From NCBI RefSeq assembly GCF_000715075.1, contig NC_134087.1:191611276-191675275 (forward strand): 64,000 nt of DNA. Reading direction: 5' to 3'. The DNA is from Nicotiana tabacum. Taxonomy: Eukaryota; Streptophyta; Magnoliopsida; Solanales; Solanaceae. Within the stretch, counting starts at the first letter, position 1; the number at the start of each line of letters is the position of its first letter. Below, in pieces: positions 33,610 through 44,446 of the stretch. The notes beneath the pieces are model-generated. The model did not search any database and was not told the DNA's origin. It was given only the letters and a program-made list of their open reading frames with translations. Position numbers and translations under genes: made by a program.

Positions 33610-36600
33610 TGTGAACACATGATTTTTGCCCTATATGAATTACTCCCACAAATTCAAAATGAAATAATTTTTTCCCATTATTTGCAATTTCGTAAATTTT
33701 TGTGGCATTTTCTGTTATTGTTTGCATATTATCTGTGCATGTTTATTTTAATTCATGAAAAATACAAAATATATGTTGTATTTGCATTTGGGACTTAATT
33801 TTATATTTGTTAGACTAATTATCAAATTAGTTGTCCTATAGAAATGGAAAAATCACAAAAAATAGTTTACTTTTGCACTTTTTAATTTTTAATTTTAGTT
33901 TTGAATTTTGGTAGATTTTCCTTAAATTTGGTTGTTTAATTAGTTATGATAATTACTATTTAGGTTTAATTAGTGTTTTGATAGGTTAATTTACTTTTAG
34001 GATTTAATTTTAATTTTGGAAAAAAAAGAGAAAAGAATTGCGAAAGAAAATGAATTGAAAAAAGGGAAAGAATTGAGAGGATCAAAGTTTGGGCCAAATT
34101 AATTCCCCAGCCCAAATCACTTTTTCCCTCGGAAACCCGTCTCCCATGCCCAAATCTGCCCAAAACCCGGGTCCAACCTAGATAGTTTTTTTGATGCCCA
34201 AACGATGTCGTTTAGGCCAATCTCAGCTTTTTTTAGTTTAATCCAATCTCAGTCCTTCGTTCATCGGATCTGACTGCTCAAATTACCTCTCCCATTCTCG
34301 ATTAATATGTTTGAACTATTTAGTTCAACTGAGTCCAAACACCCTTGTCTCTCACCTTGCCCAAACTCAGAGACGATGAACCCTAATGCCACCTTTGAGC
34401 GAGTCCTCCATTATCACCGGCGTAATAGCTCCAACCACGACCAAAATCCGACCATGCAACCATCACCCCTCCTTGCATCCTAATCCACCACCATTTTTCC
34501 CAAAATCTTTGCCAGAATGGACCCGTTTCAAATTTTGAATCAAATAAGATGAAAATCTCTCAAGTCCTCGAGTTCTTGTGAATGATTGGGCTTGAAACGA
34601 GTATTGCTCGTTTGTTCTCAAAGAGAACATACGGTTAATACCAGTTTCGAGTCAAGTCGGAGTCGTTTGAGGTTTTTTAAGCATTGTCCATATGGCCTTC
34701 GAGGTATTTTCTTTATTTTTTCCCCTTCGTCTCCAGCTTCTGTTTGTTCGCATATTCGTATCCTTCCGCTTCTTCTCTTTACTATCCATTTTTTGTTTAC
34801 TTGTCCCTCACCATTTCCTCCAGTTTTTCCTTAGTTAGATTTATTGATTTGAATTTGGTGAAGTATTGAAACATTGATTATAGGTTTTTGTGTTTATATG
34901 GTGGTTGTATTTACTCTGTGAGCTTTTCAACTTTTTTTTTTGTGGACACTCTCGTGAATTCTGTTTAGTTTGTGCATATTGCCCGCTTAATTTCTGATTT
35001 TTGTTTTCCAGTCGTATAATTGGCTCTCATTCATTCGAATGTGCATTGTAATTGTAGCTCATTGGGAAATCAGGCAGTTGAGTTTAATTTCAGTTATGGA
35101 AGAAAAAATTTCAAGTAATTGGTCCCTTCTGTTTCTCATTGAATTTCCAAACAAACTTCTGATATTGTTTGGGCCTTGAGGTCGTCCTTGACTCCTTCAA
35201 AGGGCCTGTTAAGTGTTGGGTCAAACTGACCCGTCTCTATACTAGTTTAGCTGAAGGGGTAAATTTCAGGGGCTTAAAGGGTAATTTGGGTAATGAGCTT
35301 AGAGAATCTGGGTGTAACTAACTAGGGAAGCTTCTAGGAAGCTGGGGTTGGGGTTATTCTGAATTTTCAAATTTTACATTAAGGACTCCTAAACAAAAAT
35401 GAAATTTTAGAAGGTTTTTAAGTGCAAATTTGAATTCTTTAAGGCTTGCCTGATGCCTTGCCTATAAAGCCATCATAACTTGGCATTCAAGTCAGATTGG
35501 AAGAGATAGAAATCATCCAAAAACTGAAAGGGCTGCCTCTTCTTTTAAAAATTCTAAAAACAACCTTGAATTCCTGGTATTTTCTAAAAAAAATTACCAA
35601 AATTTCTGCTTGGATTCTTGTTTTTCCTGGTCCTAATAATTTGGTTCAGATCTCTGAATGTTCATAGTTTCCATTCCGGGTTAAAAATGGATTGAGTTCT
35701 GGGTATTGTAGAGTTTGATTTGGATTTTGTTGTGGTTTCTACTATTCCCTTGTTGGGTTTAGAGCTGGCTACTGCTGCTGGGTTATTGGTCTCACCCTTC
35801 ATTGTTTATTTTCATATTTAGGTATTTCTATAAGCTATGGCTGGCAAATGATTATACATAGGCATTTTCGAGAGGAAACTTGATTGAATCTGAAGTTATT
35901 TTGAGTTTTGGTGTTCTGTCTTCTTCTACTTTCAATGATACTTTTGTAGTAAGTTTAGAGCCATGCATGTTATTTCCAATCTTTTCATGCCTTAAATATA
36001 CTGTAAGGAAGTTTCTATATAAGTATAATGCTCAAGAGTTGAATATGAGAGTTGTTATTAGCAATTTTGTAATCCCTCAAGTGCTGGTTTAAGCTCTTGA
36101 ATAAATGTGATATGGTATTTGGATATATTGATTTGAATGGCTTAGCATTCTGCTGAATTGACTAAGGATGCCTTTTAAGTTGATGGTGTTGGTTTTTGAT
36201 TAAATCTGCTCAAAATTGTCGAGCATGGATGGAAAGTTAGAAGCTAGGTATACATATCACGGTTGCAATGTGTTAAAAGAAGTCATGCATTCCTTTCATT
36301 GAAGTGTTTAGTCGATTCAGTGGTCTTCAGTGTTTGAGGCTGATTTCCAAAAATAAGTTGGTCAGTCTGCAATATGGAACCTACGGGCTTATCTCTTGAG
36401 CCCAATAATTCAAGGTGTTAATGCCAGGCTTTTCATATAGAAAACCTGATCCTAAGTGTAGGCGAAAAATAAAATTGGAAGTTTCGCTTAGTTAATTTAG
36501 ATTGATTAATAAAATGCAGGACTATTTGATTAGTCCAATTTCTTGTTTGTTAGAGACATAGTCTTGATCGATTTACCCTTAATTGATTTGGCACGGTTAT

Positions 36601-37563
36601 TGTTCTTGAAATTTGGGCCTAAAGTTGGCCCAATAATAAACGTTTGGTTTGATTGACTCAACGCCACATTCCGGGACTTGACCATTTTCCCCATCGAGAA
36701 TTGGGCTCATTGGGCCCAAGCTTGAAAACAGCTGGAATGAGTGCGATCCGTGTCTTACTAGTTGAAGAAATTTGGTTTTGGGTTAACCGGACCTTTAATT
36801 TGATGATTGCTAATTAGTTAATAGGATTGAGATTTCATTTGAATAAGTAGAAGTGCCGCAAGCTTTTCTTAACTGACTAATTTTTTTAAAAAATTAGAAG
36901 CAAGGTGGTCCATGCTAAACAAGAACCTCAAAATGCAAGGCCCTCCTTTAATTATTTCTTTTAAATCCTTAGAATCCGAGACGTACCATTTAGAAAATTT
37001 CATGGCCCTCGCAAAGTTGCAAACGCTTAGTTGCTTTAGGCACGTATTTTAATAATATTATCTTCCTAAACTCGGGTGTGCATTTCATGTGACCCAAATC
37101 CAAATCTCAACAACGTTAAATAAAATGTGTCGTGGACCGCAGGTGCATTTCATGTGGCGTGGTTCAAAGACGTGTTTTAAATAACATTGAATCTTCCTAA
37201 AAAAATAATATAAAAAGCGGTTTGAAAGTTAAAATCTGCACATAGGTTCATAATTGTTTAAAATCAGATAATTAAGCCGAACATAATAGTTGAGAGACTG
37301 TGCTAGAACCACGGAACTCGGGAATGCCTAACACCTTCTCCCGGGTTAACAGAATTCCTTACTCGAATTTCTGGTTCGTGGACTGTTAAGCAGAGTCAAG
37401 CTTTTTCTCGATTCGGGATTCAATCGGTGACTTGGGACACCATAAATCTGCCAAGTGACATCTCTAAATCTTTTAACAATAAATCCCGTTTCGATTGTCC
37501 TTTAATTGGAAAAACTCCCTTATACACCCTTCCGGAGGGTGTAGTGAAAAAGGAGGTGTGATA
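33610..37563 (+). repeat. 5' LTR of element D
   Basis: 3,954 bp. The start TGTGAACACATGATTTTTG matches the E LTR start (TGTGAGCACGTGATTTTTG on the minus strand). The end GGAGGTGTGATA matches E (GGAGGTGTGACA) with one change. The last 250 bp or so also resembles E (ACGGAACTCG...GCCTAACACC...CTTGGGACACC). The interior is AT-rich and without a supported gene; open frames at 34586-34834 and 35880-36092 have no recognisable content. Confidence 0.85.
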
Positions 37564-37567
37564 GCTC

Positions 37568-37585
37568 TGGCGACTCTGCTGGGGA
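37568..37585 (+). other. Primer binding site, element D (Ogre-type)
   Basis: TGGCGACTCTGCTGGGGA, four bases (GCTC) after the LTR. The same position in E has TGGCGACGCCGCTGGGGA. Ogre/Tat elements are known for a tRNA-Arg-type primer site beginning TGGCGAC. Confidence 0.85.
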
Positions 37586-38718
37586 CTGAACCCAGAATCT
37601 CTGGCTCAGGGTTCAAGAATTCGAGCTTAGAATAATTGTTATAGTTGGCTTTATCCAATATCTGATTTTGTTACATGATTTGGGCCTAATGTGCTAATTG
37701 ATTGCTTTTACCGCTTTGATATTCTGTGAACTGTATATAAGCTGTTGCGAAATCCCTCTTCTCTATGAGTCTTCTAAATCATGAAGAAGTGTGCACTTCA
37801 TGCGACTTCTTTTCTGTTAGAGTCATATCCCCAATTTAGAACGAGGTTCGGACAAGTTGCAAAGCCGGCGAAGCTTTTGTATTCCCGGTACGCTGCCCCC
37901 CTCAGCTCGAGCTGTCCGTTCGGGTAAACCAGGTCTAGAGCAGTAAACCTCAGGATTTAAACCTAGAAAAACACAGCTTCATGCCGGATCCCTAGTAGGA
38001 ACGCTTGTTTGCATCATGCGCATTTGACTTAGGAGACTCAACACAGGGGTTGGGTCTGTCTAGGACAGGTATACCAAAAATGAAAAGACCATCCTTATGC
38101 ATCTTACTTCTACTTGTGCATTTATTTGCTTCGGACTTGCATGTTGACCGGCTTATGAATATTGGGAAAAGTCGAGAAAGGGAAATGGCATTGTAGAAGG
38201 TTAAGAGAGTTAATCACCTGTGTTGAGAAAAACCATTGTCCAAATAGCACTGAAACTCTGCCGAATTTTTGAGGAAAACGAAGTGAAATAAGAAAAAAGT
38301 TTTGTTTTAAAAAATAGTTTGTTTTATTTTCCCGAACTACGCTAGTTTTATTCTCACAGGGTGTGAGATACGTAGGCAACCCCCATCGGGTCCAACTTCC
38401 TTTTGTAAAAATAGCCCAAAAAGAACAAAATTTTTATGTTTATTGCAAAATAAGTAAGGTGATGTCATTCTTGTCAAAAATAGCCGAATGTCCCTCAAAA
38501 GGGCGCCGGAAGGCTATTTTTGCAAGAACAGCCACCTTTAGTCGCTTTTAAAAGTTTTGGCTGGTTAGCCGACATCGCCTTAAAATCTTCATTTTCAAAG
38601 TGCTGAAAGGCTGTATTGGCAAGGCCGGATATTTTTGTGAAAATTTTGAAAAAAAATGGTCATTTCTTTTAAGTCAAAATGAGTCATAGTTTCCTTTTAA
38701 TTAAAATCACTTTAATAA
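37586..38718 (+). other. Leader of element D
   Basis: Non-coding stretch of 1.1 kb between primer site and ORF1, alignable with the E leader (58908-60263) in blocks such as CCGGATCCCTAGTAGGAACG and GACTCAACACAGG. It holds one copy of the structured module (38331-38381). Confidence 0.75.
38331..38381 (+). other. Structured module, D leader copy
   Basis: Outer arms CTACG (38337-38341) and CGTAG (38371-38375). The inner hairpin is TCTCAC, loop AGGGT, GTGAGA, placed directly before TA and the 3' outer arm. It has the same stems and a different loop from the E leader copy (59244-59292). It lies about 350 nt before the ORF1 ATG. Confidence 0.65.
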
Positions 38719-39613
38719 ATGTGCAGGATGAGCACAATTCAAAATGAACCATTCTCAGTCCGTGAAGAGATCCCTTTGGAGCTATATATGTGGTGGCATG
38801 ATTTGGAGGAAGATAACAGAAAAAATGTGATAAAAGCGTTGGGTGGTCTTATCGGGCTCTTGAAGGTTAAGCCAAGAAAAGACGTGATTGAGGCCTTGGT
38901 ACCATTTTGGGACCAAACACATAATGTATTCCACTTTACTGATTTTGAGTTAACTCCTACACTGGAAGAGATAGCAGGCTATGTCGGTTTTGAGGGGAAT
39001 CTTAGAAGTCAATACCCGGTGGCACCTAGAACAGTAACCCCTCACAAATTTTTGGACTTGTTAAGCATCAGTCGGGACATCCGATATGGAAATTTGGGCA
39101 AAGGATTCTGTACTTTCTACTTCCTGTATCGACGTTACGAGAATCCTCGTGGCTTCGAAATGCTAGATACCGGTCTTACTCACGCGGGAAACCAAGACAA
39201 GTGGGAAGCTCGGAGAGGATTAGCTTTCATAGTGGCGTTCCTGGGTATTTTGGTTTGCCCTAGAAAAGACGGGAACATAGAATTGGGGCTTGTAGGGATA
39301 GCTGACTTTATGATGAAAAAGGCAAATGGGACTATAGTGCCGCTGATCTTGGCAGAAATTTACCGAGCTCTGACCCTTTGTCGAGAAGGAGGCAAGTTCT
39401 TTGAAGGGTGTAATATGCTGTTACAACTATGGATAGAGGAACACCTTTGCCACCTTCCGAATACTTGAATTATGGTATGACTGGCCTTGAATGCACCGAA
39501 AAACACGAAAAACGGGTAGAAGGTTATGAGTTCCCAGATGGTACAGAAGCATGGCATGCTCATCTGAGATCTTTGACTGCAAACAAGATCGAATGGACGA
39601 TCGGGTGGCTCTC
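38719..39613 (+). pseudogene. ORF1 of element D, truncated by element E
   Basis: ATG at 38719 (or 38728, the Met shared with E as MST-QNE). The protein matches the N-terminal two thirds of E ORF1: LWW/MWW-DL, a FTDFELTPTLEEIAGY block, APR-VT-H-FLD, LGILVCPRKDGNIEL, EGCN-LLQ. This extra ORF is a hallmark of Ogre elements; its role is unknown. I recall similar plant proteins filed under a DUF7745 / plant-mobile-domain-like heading, not checked. A one-base frameshift near 39463 separates the last part, which ends at EWTIGWLSV, where E begins. E has QWTLGWLPV there. Confidence 0.82.
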
Positions 39614-41668
39614 TGTCACACCTCCTTTTTGCGCGCCCGGCCCCGAAGGGTTAAAATGCGCGAGGGGAGTTTTTCCAATTTAAGTGACAATATTCGAAAT
39701 GTGATTATTTATTTAATTCAGAGTCGCCACTTGGGAAAGGTTTGGCTTTAGGTGTCCCAAGTCACCAGTTTATCTTGAATCCCAAATCGAGGAAATTTTC
39801 GACTTTTCCAAATGAAGTCTGCGAACCAGAAATTCTAAGTAAGGAATTCTGTTGACCCGAGGGAAGGTGTTAGGCACCCTCGAATCCCGTGGTTCTAGCA
39901 CGGTCGCTTAAATTGTTATAATGGCTAAATATCTGATTTAAATACATGTTATGACTTTCGTGCTTTCATTAAGTTTAAACCGCTTTTATTATTATCATTT
40001 ATTTTTATAGAATTGCAACGTCGTGAAAATGTATCTCGAACTACGTCGCAATCAATGCACCCGTAATTGTTAAACACACTTCGACTCCGTTGAGATTTGG
40101 ATTCGGGTCACATCAATGCGCACCCAAATTTAAGAATATAATTTAATCGAGCCGCGCCTAAAGAGTTTAACGCATTATTATTTTTGGAGAATGCCATGAA
40201 ATTTGCTAAACGGCCTGTCCCGAATTCTAAATATTTATTATGGTTAGTTATTGAGGGCCCCGCAATTTGCATTCTTACCTGGCAAGGCTCGTCTCATTAT
40301 TTTAGAAAAGGATATCCTGAAGCGACTACATTTCTATTACGTTTGTCTCTAAAAAATAAAAGAGAAAAAATACCAAACTTACTTGTTTAAGTATCTGACA
40401 TACTAAATCTCTACTGTATATGACGAGTCCGAATTTTGCTTGATTGCCTAATTGATTGTTTATGAGGTGAGAATTATTTCATGCCTCGTCTTCAAGGAGT
40501 GAATAAGTTTTGTTAATTTGATAGGAGAGATTGCAAGCAACAGATAACTCATACTAAATTTACATTAAACAAACCTTAAGTTTGAACTTTATAATTAACT
40601 TATTTAGGCTTGATAAATGAAATCGGCTACTTATTAAGAAAAACTACTGTTAATTGGATTCGAGAATGCCTATTAGTTTTCCTCGAAAGTCATCGCATTA
40701 TTCCGAAACGATGAATCTATATTGAAACCCATATCGAAACTATGTAGAAACAAGTAGTCTAACAAAAGGGTTGGCGTACATTATTACCCTGTTAACGTAA
40801 CGCTGCATGAGAATTAGTTTGGGGTACACTTATCTTGAAGTCAAATGGAACCGAATATAGAAGATTCGATAGTTCAGAGATCTAGGCAAAAATACATACA
40901 TATGCTTGCTATGATTCTATGTTATGATGTCATAACTGAAACAAACTAACGGTTGTATGCATTAAAACACATCTGTTCTAACAAGCCAATGCTATCTAAT
41001 TGTTCATCTCAACTTAGACTGTATGTTAGTTTATACAGAGTATTTGCAGTTTCCAGTTAAATAAATACAGGTCAAACTAACATTCAACCTATTTTTGAAC
41101 ACAAGTATTATAAAGTAAACAGACATTCGTTTCTTTATTTCTGCTTCAACTTCAAACTTTCAACAACATATGGTTTCAGAAGTTGTGTACCTGGAAATGT
41201 TTGACAACTGAAGAAAAAGGGAAGTCAGCATAGTAACAATGGCAACAAGTGCAGCAGCAGTAACAGCAGGTAACCAAAATCCCAGTGCAAGATGCAGTTA
41301 GAGCCGATGGAAAAATTGCAAAAATGAAACAATTTCCCAGTAGTGTGGAATCAGAATTTAGGCAGAACAAATCCAGAAGTGAACTAAAGCTACCACCCAA
41401 CCAGTAACCTTAATCAAGACACAGAAGAAAACAATATGGGACAAGGAAATCCAGACCAATGAGAATCAAGACAGATGAAAATGCAGTCCCTTTTTCTGTG
41501 ATATGCCTCTATCTATCTATTTCTGTCTGTGTGTGTATCTATTTCTCAGAACTTCAGCTCTCCTCCTTCTTAGTTCTCTCCCTCTCTCTATCTTTTATCT
41601 CTCTCTTATCTCTGTCCTCTGTCTTATCTCTTTTTTTTTGTTCCCTTAAACTGATGGAAGTTCTTCCC

Positions 41669-41676
41669 TTTATAAG
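41669..41676 (-). promoter_or_regulatory. Possible TATA box in LTR of element E
   Basis: TTATAAAG on the minus strand, about 2.0 kb from the LTR start in element sense, with a repeat copy in the other LTR near 62341-62348. Other TATA-like strings exist in this AT-rich LTR, so the choice is weak. Confidence 0.3.
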
Positions 41677-42514
41677 CCTAAAGTCTGCCCTTTAACAGCC
41701 TGTTCATCAATCACCCAAACACCCTCCCATGTGCTCCCTCTTTTTCAGTTTCCACTCAAACTTTTAAGTATATAAATCCCCATGATATTCCCTGGCAGAC
41801 TTACCTTTTAAGTGAGGGTTAATATTTCTAAACTAAAACAGGATATGGGCAGCATAGTATAATCTGACAGCATATGCTGTCAAACTATTTTAAATGTAAC
41901 AAAGGCCTTTATGCACATGCTGTGCACAAGTGCACATGCCCTCCAATTCTGACTGCAACTAAACAAAACCAATCCTTTTATATTTCTGATTTAGATTAAC
42001 AACTATAAGTAGCTAAATTCAATTCCTAACTGATTCATACTTTGATTCAAACAAAGTTGCAGCAGGCAACAGGTTCAATTGTTAACATTTGAAATACTGA
42101 AATTAATTGATGACATTTGTCGACTCGACTATATTAGTTATAACACATACAACCAAAATCAGACATTTAACAGTATAGGACACATGATTCGAATTGTATT
42201 GACTAAGCAGAATTGTACCCAGGAATCAGTTAATCAGTTCAATTTTGAAATTCAACCAATTGCACAACAAATACATACATACACATTATCAGAACAAGTA
42301 GAAGAAGAAACTCAATCAAACAACAAAGGTTCAGGCAAGGTGGACAGGACACAGTTGATAAAACTCAAAACACAGATTTCAAGAAACATGAACAGCCTTT
42401 AGAACAATCACATGGACTAAAACAAATAATGAAAAGAAAGCAAAACTCACCTTAAAATCCGAAAAATCAAAAGACCCTAGCTTGGACTCGAACAGACCTT
42501 TCTTAAGGCTGAAC

Positions 42515-42564
42515 GGACTTTAATCGAAGTGTTTCTCAGATGAGAAACACTTCGATTAAGGTCC
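42515..42564. repeat. 24-bp-stem hairpin in 3' LTR of E
   Basis: Two arms of 24 bp with one mismatch around a 2-base centre (GA), running from GGACTTTAATCG to CGATTAAGGTCC. The copy at 63207-63256 has centre AA and the same arms. Confidence 0.9.
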
Positions 42565-42669
42565 ATTAGACCTTAATCTCTTCGGCTTGAACAAGACACG
42601 GACCATCGACGAGGAACCCTATGGTTCCAAAAATCAGATATGGGATTCATGCTTCCCTGGTCAGATTCG

Positions 42670-42693
42670 GACCAAACCAAGCATGGTTTGGTC
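42670..42693. repeat. 10-bp-stem hairpin in 3' LTR of E
   Basis: GACCAAACCA, loop AGCA, TGGTTTGGTC; copy at 63362-63385. A smaller GGAACC-CTAT-GGTTCC lies at 42613-42628. Confidence 0.85.
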
Positions 42694-43277
42694 ACGAGGG
42701 GGGTCTGGGAGTGTCTTGTGTGAAACTGGGGTCAAACGGTGTAAGTCAGGTTCTGACTCGAATCTTCAAATGAAGATTCGAGAAGGTGGGAAAGGATTCG
42801 AGCTAGGTGGTTAACAGATCCAAGTTTAGGATGGCAAGGGGGTTCTATAGTGTTAAGGGGAAGGTCACCGGCGTTCATGCCGCCGGGTTTCTGGTGAAGG
42901 GAGATGGGGGCGGCTAGGGTTTGAAGGGGAATGGTTTGTGAAGACGAAGGCCGGGGTATTGGATAGGGGGGGCAGGGTATGGTTGGAAGATTATATATGG
43001 GATGGGTGGGTTGATCTCGGCCGTTGGATGAGGCAAGATGGAAGGCCCAGATCTTTCATCTGATGGGGAAACGGTGTCGTTTCATCCTAAAGGGGTTTGG
43101 GTCGGTCCGGGTGGAAACGGGTCGGGTTCCTCAGTGGGTTATGGGGAATTGATCTTGGCCGTTGATCAATTTGAGATCAACGGCCCAGATCAGACTGGAT
43201 TAACACGGCGTCGTTTGGACGCTCTGGGTGTTAGCTGGGGTGGACCGGGTTTCACAGGGGTTTTGGGCTGAGTTTGT

Positions 43278-43306
43278 TTGGGCCAATTTGTTTAAAATTG
43301 GCCCAA
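43278..43306. repeat. 12-bp-stem hairpin in 3' LTR of E
   Basis: TTGGGCCAATTT, loop GTTTA, AAATTGGCCCAA; copy at 63970-63998 at the window edge. Confidence 0.88.
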
Positions 43307-43706
43307 GTCCGAAAAGATTTTTTATTTTTTTTATTATTATTTTATTTTCTTCTTTATTTTAAAAACAAAACCTAAGTAAATCAAATTAAAATTAAATAAA
43401 CACTTAATACAATTATTTTCACATACCTTAAAATATTTTAAAATAGGTAAAATCAAGCAAAAACAAAATCACGGACAAAGATGCCTATTTATGATTTTCT
43501 ATTTAACAACCGGATTACGGTTCAAATTATGCATGACACATACATTTTTTGTATTTTGTTTTAATAAAATAAAATGGGCAAAAAATCATAAATAATTAAC
43601 AAAGTGCCATGTAAAAATCCAAAAATTGTACAGCAGGACCAATTGTTAATATTTTTTCATTTCTTTTGGAGCGATTGTCGCGCGAAACAAAAATCACGTG
43701 CTCACA

Positions 43707-43722
43707 GCTGCCCCTCTTTGTT
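43707..43722 (-). other. Polypurine tract of element E
   Basis: Minus strand ACAAAGAGGGGCAGC immediately upstream of the 3' LTR start TGTGAGC. Confidence 0.8.
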
Positions 43723-43840
43723 CGGAAACACGAAGAGTTTTCGTGCAAAGATAAAGTGAGCGTGTATGAGCAATTTTTGCCTATGGACTACTCCGTGTGA
43801 AGCATGTTTTTGAAAGATCTGACCGAATCTTGCTTCAAAG

Positions 43841-43890
43841 ATTTCCTACATATCCTGGGCTAAACAGGAATCAGGTCAATGTAGTTCGGG
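43841..43890 (-). other. Structured module, copy near polypurine tract
   Basis: Minus strand: outer arms CTACAT (43879-43884) and ATGTAG (43846-43851), both changed from the CTACGT/ACGTAG of other copies so that pairing is kept. Inner hairpin TCCTG, loop TTTAGCC, CAGGA. It lies about 135 nt from the LTR edge. Confidence 0.62.
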
Positions 43891-44446
43891 AAAATTTTGG
43901 TAGCTGGGACTACCATGGGATTGCAATGCTTGCTGTTACTGCTGTTGCTGTTGTCACTGCTGCGTCACTGACCGCCTTATTACAACCAAAGGAAAATTGG
44001 AACTGAACTAACTACTTATATGCATGTCAACTGCGAGTTACAAGATTCCTATCTATGATTCTTTTGCGACTTGATCTTGGGTCTTAGCTGATTGTGCTTG
44101 GAGACTTTGATCCGAATCTTGATGCTTGCGAGTTGCGGAGACTTGTTCAATCTTTGGGATACTGAGTGAAACGCGACTGGCAGAGTTCAGGACCTTAGTC
44201 AAATGTTGGAGTCGATCCGCCTTCCATTTACTCTGATATTCTCGGGACATCTTCTTTTTGTCTTTTTCCTTCTTTGATTCTGAGTTGAGACTCATCTCGT
44301 GGGTCATTTCGAATCGGGTGGCTCGAGGTTAGACGTGCGGGAGAAAACAAACAAACGAACGAAATTTTCTGCCCCAGTTTTACTAGGAAAATTTCGTGAA
44401 TTATTCGCCAAGAAGTTCATAAAACTAATGAAGGAAGATAAAAAAT

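Larger units (their letters stand above)
33610..39613 (+). mobile_element. Ogre/Tat-type element D, 5' part
   Basis: Plus-strand element inserted in the integrase of B: LTR 33610-37563, primer site 37568-37585, leader, and ORF1 from 38719. E is inserted in ORF1 at 39613/39614, so the rest of D lies beyond the window. LTR ends and primer site match E, so both are the same lineage but different subfamilies: LTR interiors are diverged. Confidence 0.88.
39614..43706 (-). repeat. 3' LTR of element E
   Basis: 4,093 bp. Minus strand TGTGAGCACG...GGTGTGACA. Contains three clear hairpins (42515-42564, 42670-42693, 43278-43306), a C/T-rich tract (about 41560-41640) and a TTATAAAG box near 41669-41676 (minus strand). 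Open frames at 40184-40390, 41459-41695 and 43038-43271 recur in the other LTR merely because the LTRs are copies. Confidence 0.92.

Noticed and set aside
34586..36092. Small open frames in the D LTR
   Set aside because: Short, low-complexity, inside an LTR and without any recognisable motif.
38719..39613. ORF1 of D as a host plant-mobile-domain gene
   Set aside because: It sits a fixed distance after an Ogre primer site and has a counterpart in the same place of E, so it belongs to the retroelement.
41459..41695. Open frame repeated identically at 62131-62367
   Set aside because: Recurs only because both lie in the two LTRs of E; the content is a C/T-rich tract translating to Ser/Leu runs.
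43038..43271. Open frame repeated at 63730-63963
   Set aside because: LTR sequence duplicated in both copies, antisense to the element, with no recognisable domain.
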